Assembly: GCA_024362935.1 (NCBI GenBank)
Contig: JANCRA010000003.1
Span: forward strand, 41,291,291 to 41,355,290
Length of the DNA stretch: 64,000 bases
Reading direction: 5' to 3'
Source: Setophaga petechia
Taxonomy: Eukaryota; Chordata; Aves; Passeriformes; Parulidae
The position numbers were made by a program, and so were the translations under genes. How positions within the stretch are numbered: the first letter of the stretch is position 1; every line of letters starts with the position of its first letter. Below the pieces are notes generated by a model. It had not been told where the DNA came from and did no database searches. It was given only the letters and a program-made list of their open reading frames with translations. This document shows, one piece after another, positions 11,981-23,400 of the stretch.

Positions 11981-13955
11981 TGAAATAATGCTGTGAATGG
12001 AGTTGCTTCACTTTACCTTGTAGTGGAGAGAAAGGATGGAGGTGCAGGGATAAGTCTTTGTGTGCAGGTAATCTCTGTTCTGCTCCTTCTGATCCAATCA
12101 ATGGATGGCTTGGATCCATCCAGGGTATGGATGGTTGTATATCTGTTGAATTTGTGGATTTTTTCTGAGAAGGCCAACATGGTAATTTGTGCTGGAATTA
12201 TTACAAAAAATAGAAGAGCTTGTGATAGCCATCTTCAGGCTGAGTGACATTCTTGTTGGCTCTGTTGGGAAGCCTTCTGTTTATAAGTTTATATATAAGT
12301 TCATATATATTAACAGGACATTCAGATTGGTTCTTAGTGCTCAGAAGCTGTGCAGACTTGTTCAGTGAATTGCATTTAAGTCAGGGCAAACAATTTATTT
12401 CTCCCTCAAATCTGTCATCCTTAGATTAGAGGTAAAAAGATCCATTGGGTCCATTGGGTTACTGTGTGAGGTCTCTATTTTCTGCAGTCCTGCTTGCTTC
12501 TGAAATGCTGGAGTGATATGTTATTAAAACAATACTTGCTGTTGGTTGTATTAAGTGTTGGCAGGGGAGATGCCCAATCTGCATCTTTTTGCCTCTGATG
12601 TTTTTGTTTATTAAGTGCTTTTTTCTGCACAACAGGAAGATCTGAGGCTGCTTGTACATTCTTCTGGCACAAACTGAGTTGCATTTTGGCTTTTAAGTTC
12701 TGCTGTTGGCAGTTGTGCTCCATGTTGGAACTGTTGCTTCACCTCCCACCACCCAACTCAATGCAGGGTCAGAATGATGTTTCCTCTCAGCTTGGAAACG
12801 CAGAATCATTTAGGGAAGCCTGAAGGGCATCTCTCTGGTCTTGCTAATTGAGCATTCTTCTTTCCACCAGTCCTATATTTTGCTCACCTTGCTCTGAGAA
12901 GAATTACAAGTAGCTTTGTACAGCATTTTGGGGGGTTTAAAAAGCAGAATTATCTTCAGTTTGTAAATTGATGGAACCATGTGTATGCAAGACTGTGACC
13001 TTCCTCTAGGCTTAATATTTACAGGCCATTATCTCCAAGTACTTCTACTATGTAAAATAAGGCTCCAGGCTGCTTTATATGTATACACAAATATTTTTTG
13101 GATTGGTGACAAAACCACTTAAAAACCAGAATCTTCTGTAAGGTGAAGATTTTGAAAGGAGGCACTTTGTAGAGGGTTGAAATGCTTTTGAACATTGTAT
13201 CCATGGGCAATCGGTAAGTTGAGACCCAGATTCCAGGGATAAAGATTAGTTAAGAAAAGTAAGTATCTGCACCTGGTTTTGAATGTTTTGGTTTCCATTG
13301 CTTGGAATTCTAATTGCATCTCTATTTAAAATTGAATTTATTAACTTTTTTTAGACAATGCAAATTATAATCCCTTGGGGTTCACCTAACCTACTTCTAA
13401 CTGTTGGTTTCTTGCCATCAGTAGGGATGTAGCTTTCCCAGAAGGAAGCCTTGCATTGGTGAAAGAAAATGGAAATGGTCTTATCAGTTGCTCTCTCTTT
13501 TGTTTAACTACTTTTGTTTAGGATTTCTGAAAGTAAGACATTATGATATAGGGACGCTCAAAATCATGGAACATGCAACTTTAAGGCAGTTTCTGTGCTT
13601 TTAAAAGACTTCTTTTTTGAAAGACAGCATTTCCTTATTCCGAAAGGATTATACAGCAGTGTATGTTATTATTGTGGCATTTTTCAAGGGTTTTCATTTG
13701 CTCTATGTGTACTTTCTTAATCTTGGCTTATTGAGGTATCTGTTTTTTTCATCTGTGCTTCCTTCTTTCCCTGTGTTGGTGTTAGTATTTATAATGGAGA
13801 TAGATGTAATTTGAAGCTGGAATCATCTTCTGAGAGTTTTTGTTGGTTTTGAGTGTTTTTCAAGGCTGTGACTCTGGATGTGAATTCAGTCTAGCTACCT
13901 AAGGGACCCCAATACCACCGCACCTCACACTAACAATGGAGAAACCAATGGAAGA
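11981..13955. other. Non-coding sequence, no gene seen
   Basis: AT-rich DNA. A two-copy 9-bp duplication of ccattgggt lies at 12442-12459. Open frames of up to 84 codons have no recognisable similarity. No repeats, exons or RNA genes identified. Confidence 0.65.
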
Positions 13956-14075
13956 TTGATTTTATTTTGTTGGGGGTTTGATTTGATTTTGTTCTGTTTG
14001 GTTTTTTGGGTTGGTTTTTTTGTTTTTTGTTTTTTGTTTTTTTTGTTTGTTTGTTTTTGGTTTTTTTTAATGAAG
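13956..14075 (+). repeat. G/T-only low-complexity tract
   Basis: About 120 bp made almost solely of T and G on the plus strand, grading into repeated TTTTTTG and TTTG words at 14010-14065. The strand asymmetry is extreme: almost no A or C. The 70-codon frame over it reads Phe/Leu/Val-rich and is compositional. Confidence 0.8.
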
Positions 14076-16512
14076 GAACTACTAGTTCTGGATCATGATA
14101 TACATGCTTCCCATCGTGCTATGAATTTTGTTGTCCTTTTGAATTCTTTTCCTAACAGATTGTTTTAAAGTGGCAGGGGATTTGGAAAGTTCAGAAGTTA
14201 CTAATGGATGTGTGTCTATTGTTGACAATGCCTATATTTTTAGTTAGGTTTTTTTAATTATTGGAGTGCACTATGTTAGTTCATTGCAGTTGAAAACTTG
14301 AGCACGGAGAAGGGGGAGATATTCTTGACGCAAGTAATTTCTTAAACTTGCCTGGACTTGACAACATTTGTAAAAAGAACCATGGAGAGCAACTGCTGAT
14401 TCAAGAGGCTTGTAAAGGAGGGCTGTTCATATCGGTAGCAAAACTCCTCAGTGAACGCACGTTCTAAGAAGAAGATAATCCCATGTTTTGGACACTGCAT
14501 GACATAACAGGGTCACACGCTCTTTGGAGTGTGTGTCAGAGCACCTGTGAAGGTCATAAAACAGGTTTTAAAAGTTGAGATGCCGGCAGTCATTGTTTAA
14601 GAAATACTGGTTTTTGTAAATTTTGCCATTGCTTTGAAATTTTCCTATGGAGTTCTGTGACCTGATGTTACTGAGAAAAGTGAAGTGAAAAGTGGGAACA
14701 TCTGTGTACTGTGCTGCCTGCTGGTGAAGTTGTTCTGGTCAAGTGAAACAGATAAGACCTTTAGGGTTTAGTTCTTCACTTGTAGATTCCTTTCATCCCC
14801 ATAAATTCTTTCAGTGCTGAAGAGCTCTTTGAAATTTACAGACTGAAGTACTGGGAATTAGAGTGGAAATGCCTATCCGGTAGAAGAGAGACCCAGTCTA
14901 GAATCCTAATTTGCTAGGAAAACATCCCTTGAGTAATAACTCATGCACAAAGGCAGGTTCAGTCTTTAAATTCTAGTGATTCTTGTCTTAGCTAAGCCTG
15001 TGAGATTAGGTTAAACTCCAGAAGCCTTTTCCAGATATTATTAAATTCAGTGGAGGGAATGGAGAACCAAAATGGTTTGGATTAAACCTCTCCCATGATA
15101 AGAAAAACTGAATAATATGTATTGTTCCAGAGAGGAGGTTTCTTTATTTATTCCTCAGCAAGAGAACTTGAATTTGGAGTTGTGGGTAGCTGACAGTAAA
15201 GAGAACTCTAACAGAATTATGGATTTTTTTAGTGGTAAAGTATCTTTGCCTCTATTTAAATATATCCTTTAAAATTTCCCACTTCTATTCCCACTCAGTC
15301 CTGCACCTTTACAATATTATTTAGTAATGGCATCAACGATGTCATTCTTACTCTTGGCATCAACGATGTCATTCTTACTCTTAGCAAAACTTGAAAAGAG
15401 AGCCCCGAGTCTCAGTGAAGGCAAGTCTTTGAAAGGTATGGGTGTGGGGAATGTGAGTAAGGCTTTATCACACGGGCTTGCTAAAGCAGATGAATAACCT
15501 TGTTCCTCTGTGAGTCCCCCCTTCTTCCCCCTTCTTCAGATAACAATGCTTAAACTTTACATAAATAGCTGGAATACTGTGCAGGACCTGATAAGCGGAT
15601 TTCTTCATCCGTGCTGAGTCTCCCTTGTATCATATATCCCTTCCATTATCTTGTGGAAATGCTTATTGCAATTTCTTCCATTTAGTCCCCTGTATATGTT
15701 ATCTATAATGCATAATGGAGTGTGGGTATGAATGAAGGACAATATCCCATAAAGCAAGAAAATTACTTGTAAGTTGCAAGCAGTGGAGCCTTAATGGTAT
15801 GATCTCATTATGTTAGAAAACAAATTTCTTAGCATCACCCTTTACACTACAGAGATTGATTCAATTTTCTTTCTTTTTTAATCTTCCAGATATTTAATCA
15901 AGCTATAAAAGAAATAATGATGTTTGACTAAGTTAATGGGTATATACCATGAATTCTTTTTGTAAATTCCTATATAAAGGAGCATTTAAAATTTCCAGTG
16001 TGTTTCTGATGTGAGAAGCATCAAATTAGAAACTTTGAAGTAGTGTAATAGTGGTAAGAATACATTTTTCGTCTTCAAGGGTTGTGTTCTAAACTTTGAA
16101 ATATGCAGCGTAAGTGTATTTGAATTTCTGAGTGCTCCAGTTTACTGTATGTAGATATTTTAAGTTCTGAGGTTATTCAACAGCATTATTTTAAGAGGGA
16201 TTAACCTAAGGTCTTAGCAAATACTAGTGATCAGTTGCATTTGTGTAGTCTGCAATGCGCTTATTTTCAATCAAATTGTAATCAGCAAATAGGTGTTAGA
16301 CAAGCTGCCTTGGGTTATCCAGACAGCCCTCTGTCATTGGGGGGTTCTTATGTTTTGTACAGAGCAGAGACATTTCTTCTCATCATTTAAACATTTTATT
16401 TGCCTACACTTGCTTTGAAGAATTTTGAATATTGGAACTTCGTTCTTTTCCTCTGGAGACTGTTTTGCAGTTTCTGTTTCTTTCATTGATGTTATAGTTG
16501 TCTGCACTGCCA
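14076..16512. other. Non-coding sequence with a 27-bp duplication
   Basis: Besides the 27-bp tandem duplication (15329-15382), the interval 14446-14580 holds nuclear-receptor-like half sites (GGGTCA at 14510-14515, TGAAGGTCA at 14548-14556). No gene, repeat family or RNA gene recognised. Confidence 0.6.
15329..15382 (+). repeat. Exact 27-bp tandem duplication
   Basis: The unit ggcatcaacgatgtcattct plus tactctt occurs at 15329-15355 and again, without a single difference, at 15356-15382. Perfect identity suggests a recent event or an assembly artefact. The unit length is a multiple of three, but no open frame supports coding. Confidence 0.95.
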
Positions 16513-16626
16513 CTTTTCCTTTTCCTTTTCCTTTTCCTTTTCCTTTTCCTTTTCCTTTTCCTTTTCCTTTTCCTTTTCCTTTTCCTTTTCCTTTTCCTTT
16601 TCCTTCTTTTCTTTTTCTTTTCTTTC
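16513..16626 (+). repeat. (CTTTTC)n polypyrimidine microsatellite
   Basis: About 15.5 nearly perfect copies of CTTTTC run from 16513 to about 16605, followed by an impure C/T tail to about 16626. The plus strand is purely pyrimidine and the minus strand purely purine. Both strands stay open: Phe-Pro repeats on plus (16425-16820) and Lys-Gly repeats on minus (16334-16642). Neither has protein-like flanks. Confidence 0.97.
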
Positions 16627-16960
16627 CAATTGGATTTACCACAGTAAATAATTCCTTTCAGCTATTGGTGCTTGTGTTTTCTTGTATTTCTAATTTATTT
16701 GTTCTTCAGTCTTCATTTCTTCTTCTTTCTTCATTCACTATTAGGCAAGTTGTGAATATCCAGTCTTTTTGGTTTTGTTTAATTTCAAATATCCACAGAA
16801 CAGTCCTTCCAGGCAGATAATGTTTTTCATAACTAGAAACTTTCCAGTTGTACCAATATCTCTTTTAGGAATGGAGTGAGTGGAATCAAATGCAAGACTC
16901 AAGGCAGAATCAAACGCAGGCCCAGCTCTGTCACCAGTCTCCTTGTGGGACTCGCAGCCC

Positions 16961-17149
16961 CAGGATGTGACTCTGTGGGCAGCAGCAGGACCATGGCTGT
17001 GCTCCCCCAGGATGTGACTCTGTGGGCAGCAGCAGGACCATGGCTGTGCTCCCTGCAGGTTGAGGCTCTGTGGGCAGCAGCAGGACCATGGCTGTGCTCC
17101 CCCAGGATGTGACTCTGTGGGTAGCAGCAGGACCATGGCTGTGCTCCCC
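16961..17149 (-). repeat. 47-bp GC-rich minisatellite, four units
   Basis: Units start at 16961, 17008, 17056 and 17103, with lengths of 47, 48, 47 and 47 bp. Each holds gggcagcagcaggaccatgg and ends in gtgctccccc or a close variant. Units 1, 2 and 4 share caggatgtgactctgtggg; unit 3 starts caggttgaggctctg. On the minus strand all three frames through the array lack stops, and because 47 is not a multiple of three the same DNA yields rotating peptides (HSHGPAAAHR, QPWSCCCPQS and STAMVLLLPTE types). This accounts for three overlapping frames at 16741-17136, 16899-17462 and 16931-17152. Confidence 0.95.
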
Positions 17150-17465
17150 CATCAGAGCCTGGCTCTGGCCTGAGGGAACAGCTCAGGGACACCAGGGAGT
17201 GACCAGGCAGGGCCAGCAGCTGGGCCAGCAGCTGCAGAGGCAGCGCAGCCCAGGCTGGGGCCCAGCTGAGAGCAGCCTGTGCTGTGCCCTGCCCTGCCCT
17301 CGCCGCTGATGCGCTCAAAGCTTGGCTCAGTTTCTCCTCCTTGATCCTCCTCACGTCACCTTCATCCAGGCTCCTCCTTGCCCTCAGCTGTGTGGTTAGG
17401 TGTCCTCTTTGAAGTAAACACACCACACACCCCCCTGGCCCATGTTCCTCAAAGCGTCCCAATGA
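17150..17465. other. GC-rich island next to the minisatellite
   Basis: About 315 bp of clearly higher GC than the surrounding DNA, with repeated CCAGCAGCTG words near 17210-17240 and GCCCTGCCCTGCCCT near 17285. Several CpGs occur (for example in ctcgccgctgatgcgctc). It carries the N-terminal part of the 187-codon minus-strand frame (16899-17462), which is Ala/Leu/Ser-rich and matches no family that I know. It may be an unrecognised GC-rich repeat or an LTR fragment. Coding cannot be excluded but is unlikely. Confidence 0.5.
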
Positions 17466-20400
17466 TTGCTATGCTCATTGTACACGTCTTCAGCCTTTTC
17501 CCTGCCCTGCTTACTGTCTTCTGTTGACTTGGGAGCAACCCCAGCTATGTTTCAGTACTTGCAGGATGCCTAGCGCTATAAGCAGATACTGTATCCATAT
17601 TTTTAGCTAGCCTTTACGAACTCCAAGCATAAATACAGTTGTTGCTGCTCCTGTTAGTAACATTGGTGACCACTGTCTTTGTCTGGCTCCTATAGATTCA
17701 GCAGTTTGGCACATAAATGTCTCCCTTATGTGAGTATTGGAGTTTCCAGTATCTCCTCAATACCTATCTGATTTTCCTTTCTCTGTTCCTTCTTCTAAAT
17801 TTTTTGTTATTTGGCAGTTTTTGATATATTGTTTCACCTTGACAACCCTTTTTATGGGTGTCAGTGGACAAACGGCTTCAATGGATTTTTTTACTCAAAA
17901 CCCTTAGTTTTGTTTTTGTAGTTATGACCAAATATCTGTCAAATCTGTCCTTAAACAAACAAAGCAAAATACATTGTTGTGTCATGTCAAATGTTATTAA
18001 ATAGTTGTCAGGTTCTGCTTCATATGCAACCACATTTCTGTCCTGGATGACAATCAAAATGCTTATTGCATATGCAGCATTGAATTTTTAAAGAGCTTTT
18101 AGATACTTGGTGAAGTGCTAGCTATTTTTTATTTCCTTTGGAATATAAGTGCCTTCTGCTGTGCCAAGTAGCATTGAAGGGGTATTATATTTTGAATCAT
18201 TGCAAGGTTCTGTTCTATAGTCTTTCTTTCTAAGGTTTCTTTACTTCCTAAAATAGCTGTAGTAAATTTAATGTTTCCAAGGAGTATTATTAGCTTATTG
18301 AACCTGGAACATAAGCTTCTGGAGACATGGGAATTATAAAATCTTTTTTGTAAATCATTAATGGCACTGCTGGTAAAATGCCCTTGTGTAAAGGAAAGCT
18401 AAGTTTTGGGGTGTGGATTTTCAGTCATCTCCCCCACACCTCCTACTTTGATGTATGCAACTTCTCCTAAAATTAGTCTGAATTACGTGGTCCTCTTTGA
18501 TTGTGGGAGGACCCGGTTATGTCCAGATCCCCATTCAGGTTACTGGATTTCTGTGTTCTTATGAGACCACAGCAAGAAATGCACTGCAGGGCTTGCCTTC
18601 AGTGAAACTGTTATGCCTACATTGCTCTAAATGCCATGTTTGCTGGCTGAAATATTCAGAAATAATTCTGGAGATCTGCAGCAAGGGCTGATTGGGATTG
18701 CATATTTTTACCTCTCTGAATACTTTCTGTGCATACAAAAAGATCTCTTTCCATGCTTCTTTTGAAACACCTGAGACTGTAATTAGGTGTAAAAAAAGGA
18801 AGTTGCTGCCTTTGTGTATCCTCCTGTGCCACATTCTGGGATGCTTGGTGTCTATGGTGCCTAAGCATGAGTTCTTCAAGATTTTGTCTGTAAGGAATAT
18901 TGAACATGGATAAAATTTGTAGGAGTTCATTCTCACAGGTGCTCTGGGAACTCTAGAGTAAAATACAAAAATTAGAGGGATCTGTAATATTGTGCAGCAG
19001 TGACTCTCCTGTTTTTGTACATCAGTGTAACTGCAATACTGTGTATGTTGACATTGTCTGACATCTTAGTGCCTGCAGAAATGTTTGAGTGACTGCATGA
19101 GTTAAAATGAGTGTATTTGTAAGCATTGAAACAGAGAGATTCTGGGAAGTGGATGTGGCATAATTTGGAAGGAGGTTAGGAGTTTTGAGGTTAAGCCAGC
19201 CAGCATCTATAGAATAGAATTAGTGCTGCATGCTTGGAGTGAGAAATACAACTCATTTTCCTCAATTCACCTTCTTGGCCACTGTTTTCCTGCTGTTCGT
19301 GTTCCTTTGCATTTGTGGTATCATGATGCAAACTACTAGGAGGACAAGCCAACAGCACTGCATGTATTTTTCTGGACATATTCCTTTATGCATCATCCCT
19401 CCTTCTTTTTGGTGCAAAAATAGAAGGAGCAGGGTGGCAGCAAGGGAGGTAAAACTGTTCCTGGAAGTGAAATCTTTCTGTTAACTAGAGTTTGCCATAA
19501 GATTTGTTTAAATACTTAGGTTGCTAACAGTAGTAAAAAGATTATAATGTGGCTGCCCATTTTGCTGAATAATTGCTTGGTTGAGAGAAAGGGGGAAGCA
19601 ATGGATGTTTGTGTTCTTCCCTGTACCTGTGTCACTTCTGGCTAGGAACGTTTTCTTAATTTCTTTCCCTGCCTGCTGGGCTGTCAAACTCTCAGCTCCA
19701 TTCTGTTATCCTTCATTATCCCCACTTCCATTGCAGTTATCTTACCCTATTTGGGTGTGTGCTTCATGAACACAGGAAGGAGAAAGCCACAGCCAGTGGC
19801 TGGTGTCAGTGTAAGCTGTTGTGGGAAGAAGAAAGTCTCTCCTTTTGCTCCACAGTAATTAATTGCCTCCCCACCCGAACTTAGGAAACATCCTCAGGGT
19901 TTTAGGGAGGCACTTGACAAGCCAATGTGGCAGCTCTGTTGTGTGGAGGGAATTGAGGGTTTTCCTGTGAGAATAAACCCACTTCAAGGGACTTAATCTA
20001 CCGAGAGCCAAGTGAAGTGTGAAGCTTCCTAGAAGGTAATAATTACTTTTGTCTAAAACAAAGTATGAAAATAAACATCATTACAAAATCTTAGAGCAGA
20101 TAAATTATAAAATGTCACCTCTTTGGCTGCTTACAGACTGTGAGAAGTTTTTGAAGTGGAAAGCAGGGGCTGGTGGCAATGTATATTCTATTGGAAACAT
20201 GAAGGTTAGGAAGTAGCCATGGTCGTCCTCAGCCATGGAAGTGTAACAATGTTCCCTCATATTTGGCTAGAAGGGGGCTTTTATGCTTTGCTGTGTTTGA
20301 ATTGGAGCACTTTAGTCTTTCTTACCATTAAAATGGGTCATTAGTTGAAAATGGATTCAAAGATGTGTTTTAAGACAGCGCCAGATTTTTGGCTGCAGAG

Positions 20401-23400
20401 CTCATCCAAGGGTGGGGGTTATCGCTTGCTGCTTGGTGCTGTGTTGTGATGGAATCAAAAGCCACCACAACGTGACTCCAGCTGAGCCCTTGAATGAGCA
20501 GAACCAGGGAAGGCTCCTTTGGTTTTTATTCCAAAGCAGAATCCTTTTGTCAGACTGACCTGCCGTGGTTACCTTTCAAATGAAATGAAGGATAGGAATC
20601 TCTCAGAGGTTATTGGGGATTTTTGTATCGCCTCCAACAAGAAGCAAAAGCTTTTTTCGGGTTGGGAACTTGGGAGAAAATGGATTCCTTCTGGTCACCG
20701 TTCCTTTATGCATCTGCTTATTATTCAGGCATCAACTTTACACTGATCTACATCCCAGCTGTTTTTAATATCATTTTCATTGCATTTGGATCTGGTGCTG
20801 GAAATGTGTAAGAAGGGAATAGGAAGTCTTTATCCATGTGCCTCTTTCCCCATTTGTCTCCCTTTTCTGTAGATAAGAGCATAAGTTTATGTGTACATAT
20901 TTGTACATTTAAATGCACACATATACATACACAAAATCCAGGTATGTAATTAAACACATTCACCTAACATAAGAAGCTGAAAGATTTTTGTTTGTTTATT
21001 AATGGGGAACAAATTTGAAGCTCCTGAAAAGGAAGAACTACTCTTCTTAAACGAAACTGAACTGTGGAAAATAGCAATATGCAAATGCAACACCTTGTTT
21101 CTCCTTATTTTTTAAAGTTGTCTTCTGTTCCTAAGTGGTTTTAATTAAATACTGTTTTGAGGCATGTGACTTACAAACAGTATTCAAAAGTTGAGCAAAA
21201 ACCGGAATAATTTGCTGTATTTACAGACTTTCAATTTATTTTGTAAATAACATTAAAGTAATAAAAAAATGTGCTGTTTTGTTCACAGAAAGTTATTAAT
21301 GAGCGGCACGTTTAAGAATTCTTAATTTGTATAGAGAGATCTTTCAAAGCCACTGTGTAATTAAAGTTTCTCTTCATGAGTTTGGAGTACCTGCTTTCTT
21401 AATTGCATATAGGAATGACACTTTTGTGCTGTTGGTAAGCAGGGAAGTACTGCTGTGTCTTACAATTAGGTGCTGGAGGAAAAAGGCAAATGATCCATTT
21501 TCCTGTTCTTTGAGAGTATTATAGTAAATATGGTTCTGTTGAGAAAAGTAGAGAATGAATAATGGCATATTCAGGAGCAAGCATCGGCAGAGCAGACACT
21601 CAGGAAGTGTTTTGAGGGCAAACTAAATCATCATAATGTGCTGCTCTTATTGGGGAGATGAGAATTGTGAGAATGGGACTAATAGCACCTGCTGGTTTGC
21701 TTCTTGGAGAACAGATTTCCTGAATGAGTTGTGAGTATGTGTGGCTCAGATCCTGGGAGATCTTCACAGAGATAACACTCTTTGTGAGTTTCTCTAAACT
21801 TCTTTTGTTAGTACTTTGTATGTCATTTCCCCTCTCTAAGTGACAGAAACCAGGTCATCTTCACATAGGTGTACTAGTGAATCCTCTGTAATCTTGCTCT
21901 GAATCCAAAGAATCAGGGTTTTTTTTTTTCCTCTATCTTTAAATATCCTTTTCAAAGTTTCAAGTCGTGTTTCTGTGACGTAAAACTAATTCACAAGCTT
22001 GTGCTTTGTGAGGAGTTGTGCCCGAATGTCAGGATCTTGCTGAGAAATTGGAACTATTCCATTGTTGTTTTCACAGTAGAAGGGAACTATTGTGTCAAAT
22101 GTGTGCTATGATACCTGTAATGCAAGTTTATACCCTACTCTCTGTTTTTACAAGTATATGTTATATCTACTGTCTGCACTAGGTTTAAAGCCTGACACTG
22201 AATTACAGAAGAAATTTAATGCACTGTATTAGAAACTCATATGACTGCTCTAGTCTCAAAAAAGGTTGTTCCCTTGACATGGTGAGCTTCAGAAATTGAT
22301 TCAGGTGCACTGAGAATTGATTTGAGGAGTCTCTCTGGTCTTAGAGGACTACAGTGTAAAGAAAGCTCAATAAAAGGATGTTGTAAAAGCAGTCTGGAGT
22401 ACGAGGCAGTATCCAAGATCAAGGAAACTGGAATAGGTGAACATTCGAGGGGCACTCTCACTTTGAATTTGTGTTTTAACTGATTAGGAAAACAACAGGA
22501 GAGTAAAGGACCATTTAACAGTATAACTTAAATTATTTGTTCTTTGCTCTTCAAATTTTCTTCTCTTTTAAGCTAGGTCTTTTAGAAGAATATATAAGCC
22601 ACAATACTGAGGCAATTCTCAGGCCTACTCTTTCTTCTTTATTTCTTGCTTAAAAGTCTTGTCTTAGTTATACTGGTAGTCTTTTTCACTAAATTATTTT
22701 TTGGTTACTAGGAAAGGACACACTGCTGAGGAGAAGGGTGTAGTTTGCTACACATAAAAGAAGTTGCTAAATGTGCCAAATGAACTGGAGAAGACAGGAA
22801 AATTAATTTTGAAATCACAAACAAAAAGATAAATCTTTTCTACTCTCTCCAAGTCAATAATCTTAGAACTACAGGAATAGGGATACTGCTACTTAAAAAT
22901 TGATGCTGTTGTTTTTAATACCTTGGCTTGCATGCTGGAGGTCAGTAGAAGCTCATTCTGGAATAGATTATAGATAACATCTTGAGACAGATCCTGGGCT
23001 TGAATACTAGACTTTAACAGAGGGAAACACTGTAAAAAAATATATCTTCAAATGACAGAGAAGTCCTTTTGATTAAAATAGTTAGTAAATTAGTAGATTT
23101 GATACATGGAAATTCCTGTTGTACTGGACAATGGACAAATTAAATGCATATGCCTCTTTGGAGGTAAGAAGTTATCTAATGTTTTAGAATAATGGATAGA
23201 AACATTGGCCTGTCAGGTTCACTGTACTGATTATGAGTTCTTATAGCTATCTCCTTGTCCTCTGGATATATCATTCAGTTTTGTCCCCCTCCTTAGACAC
23301 CTTTTTTGTTTTTTAGTTCTCTCCTGGGATTGTTTTATGAAGTGATTTTCTCTGCTGAGCATGCAAGCACACTTGTTAGGATTTGATATATGTAAGCCAC

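Noticed and set aside
16334..16820. Opposing frames of Lys-Gly and Phe-Pro repeats
   Set aside because: They are direct translations of the CTTTTC microsatellite; the flanks show no protein-like sequence.
20623..20811. Frame ending in a membrane-like hydrophobic stretch
   Set aside because: AT-rich DNA readily encodes Ile/Phe-rich peptides; there is no homologue that I know and the frame stops at the putative donor.
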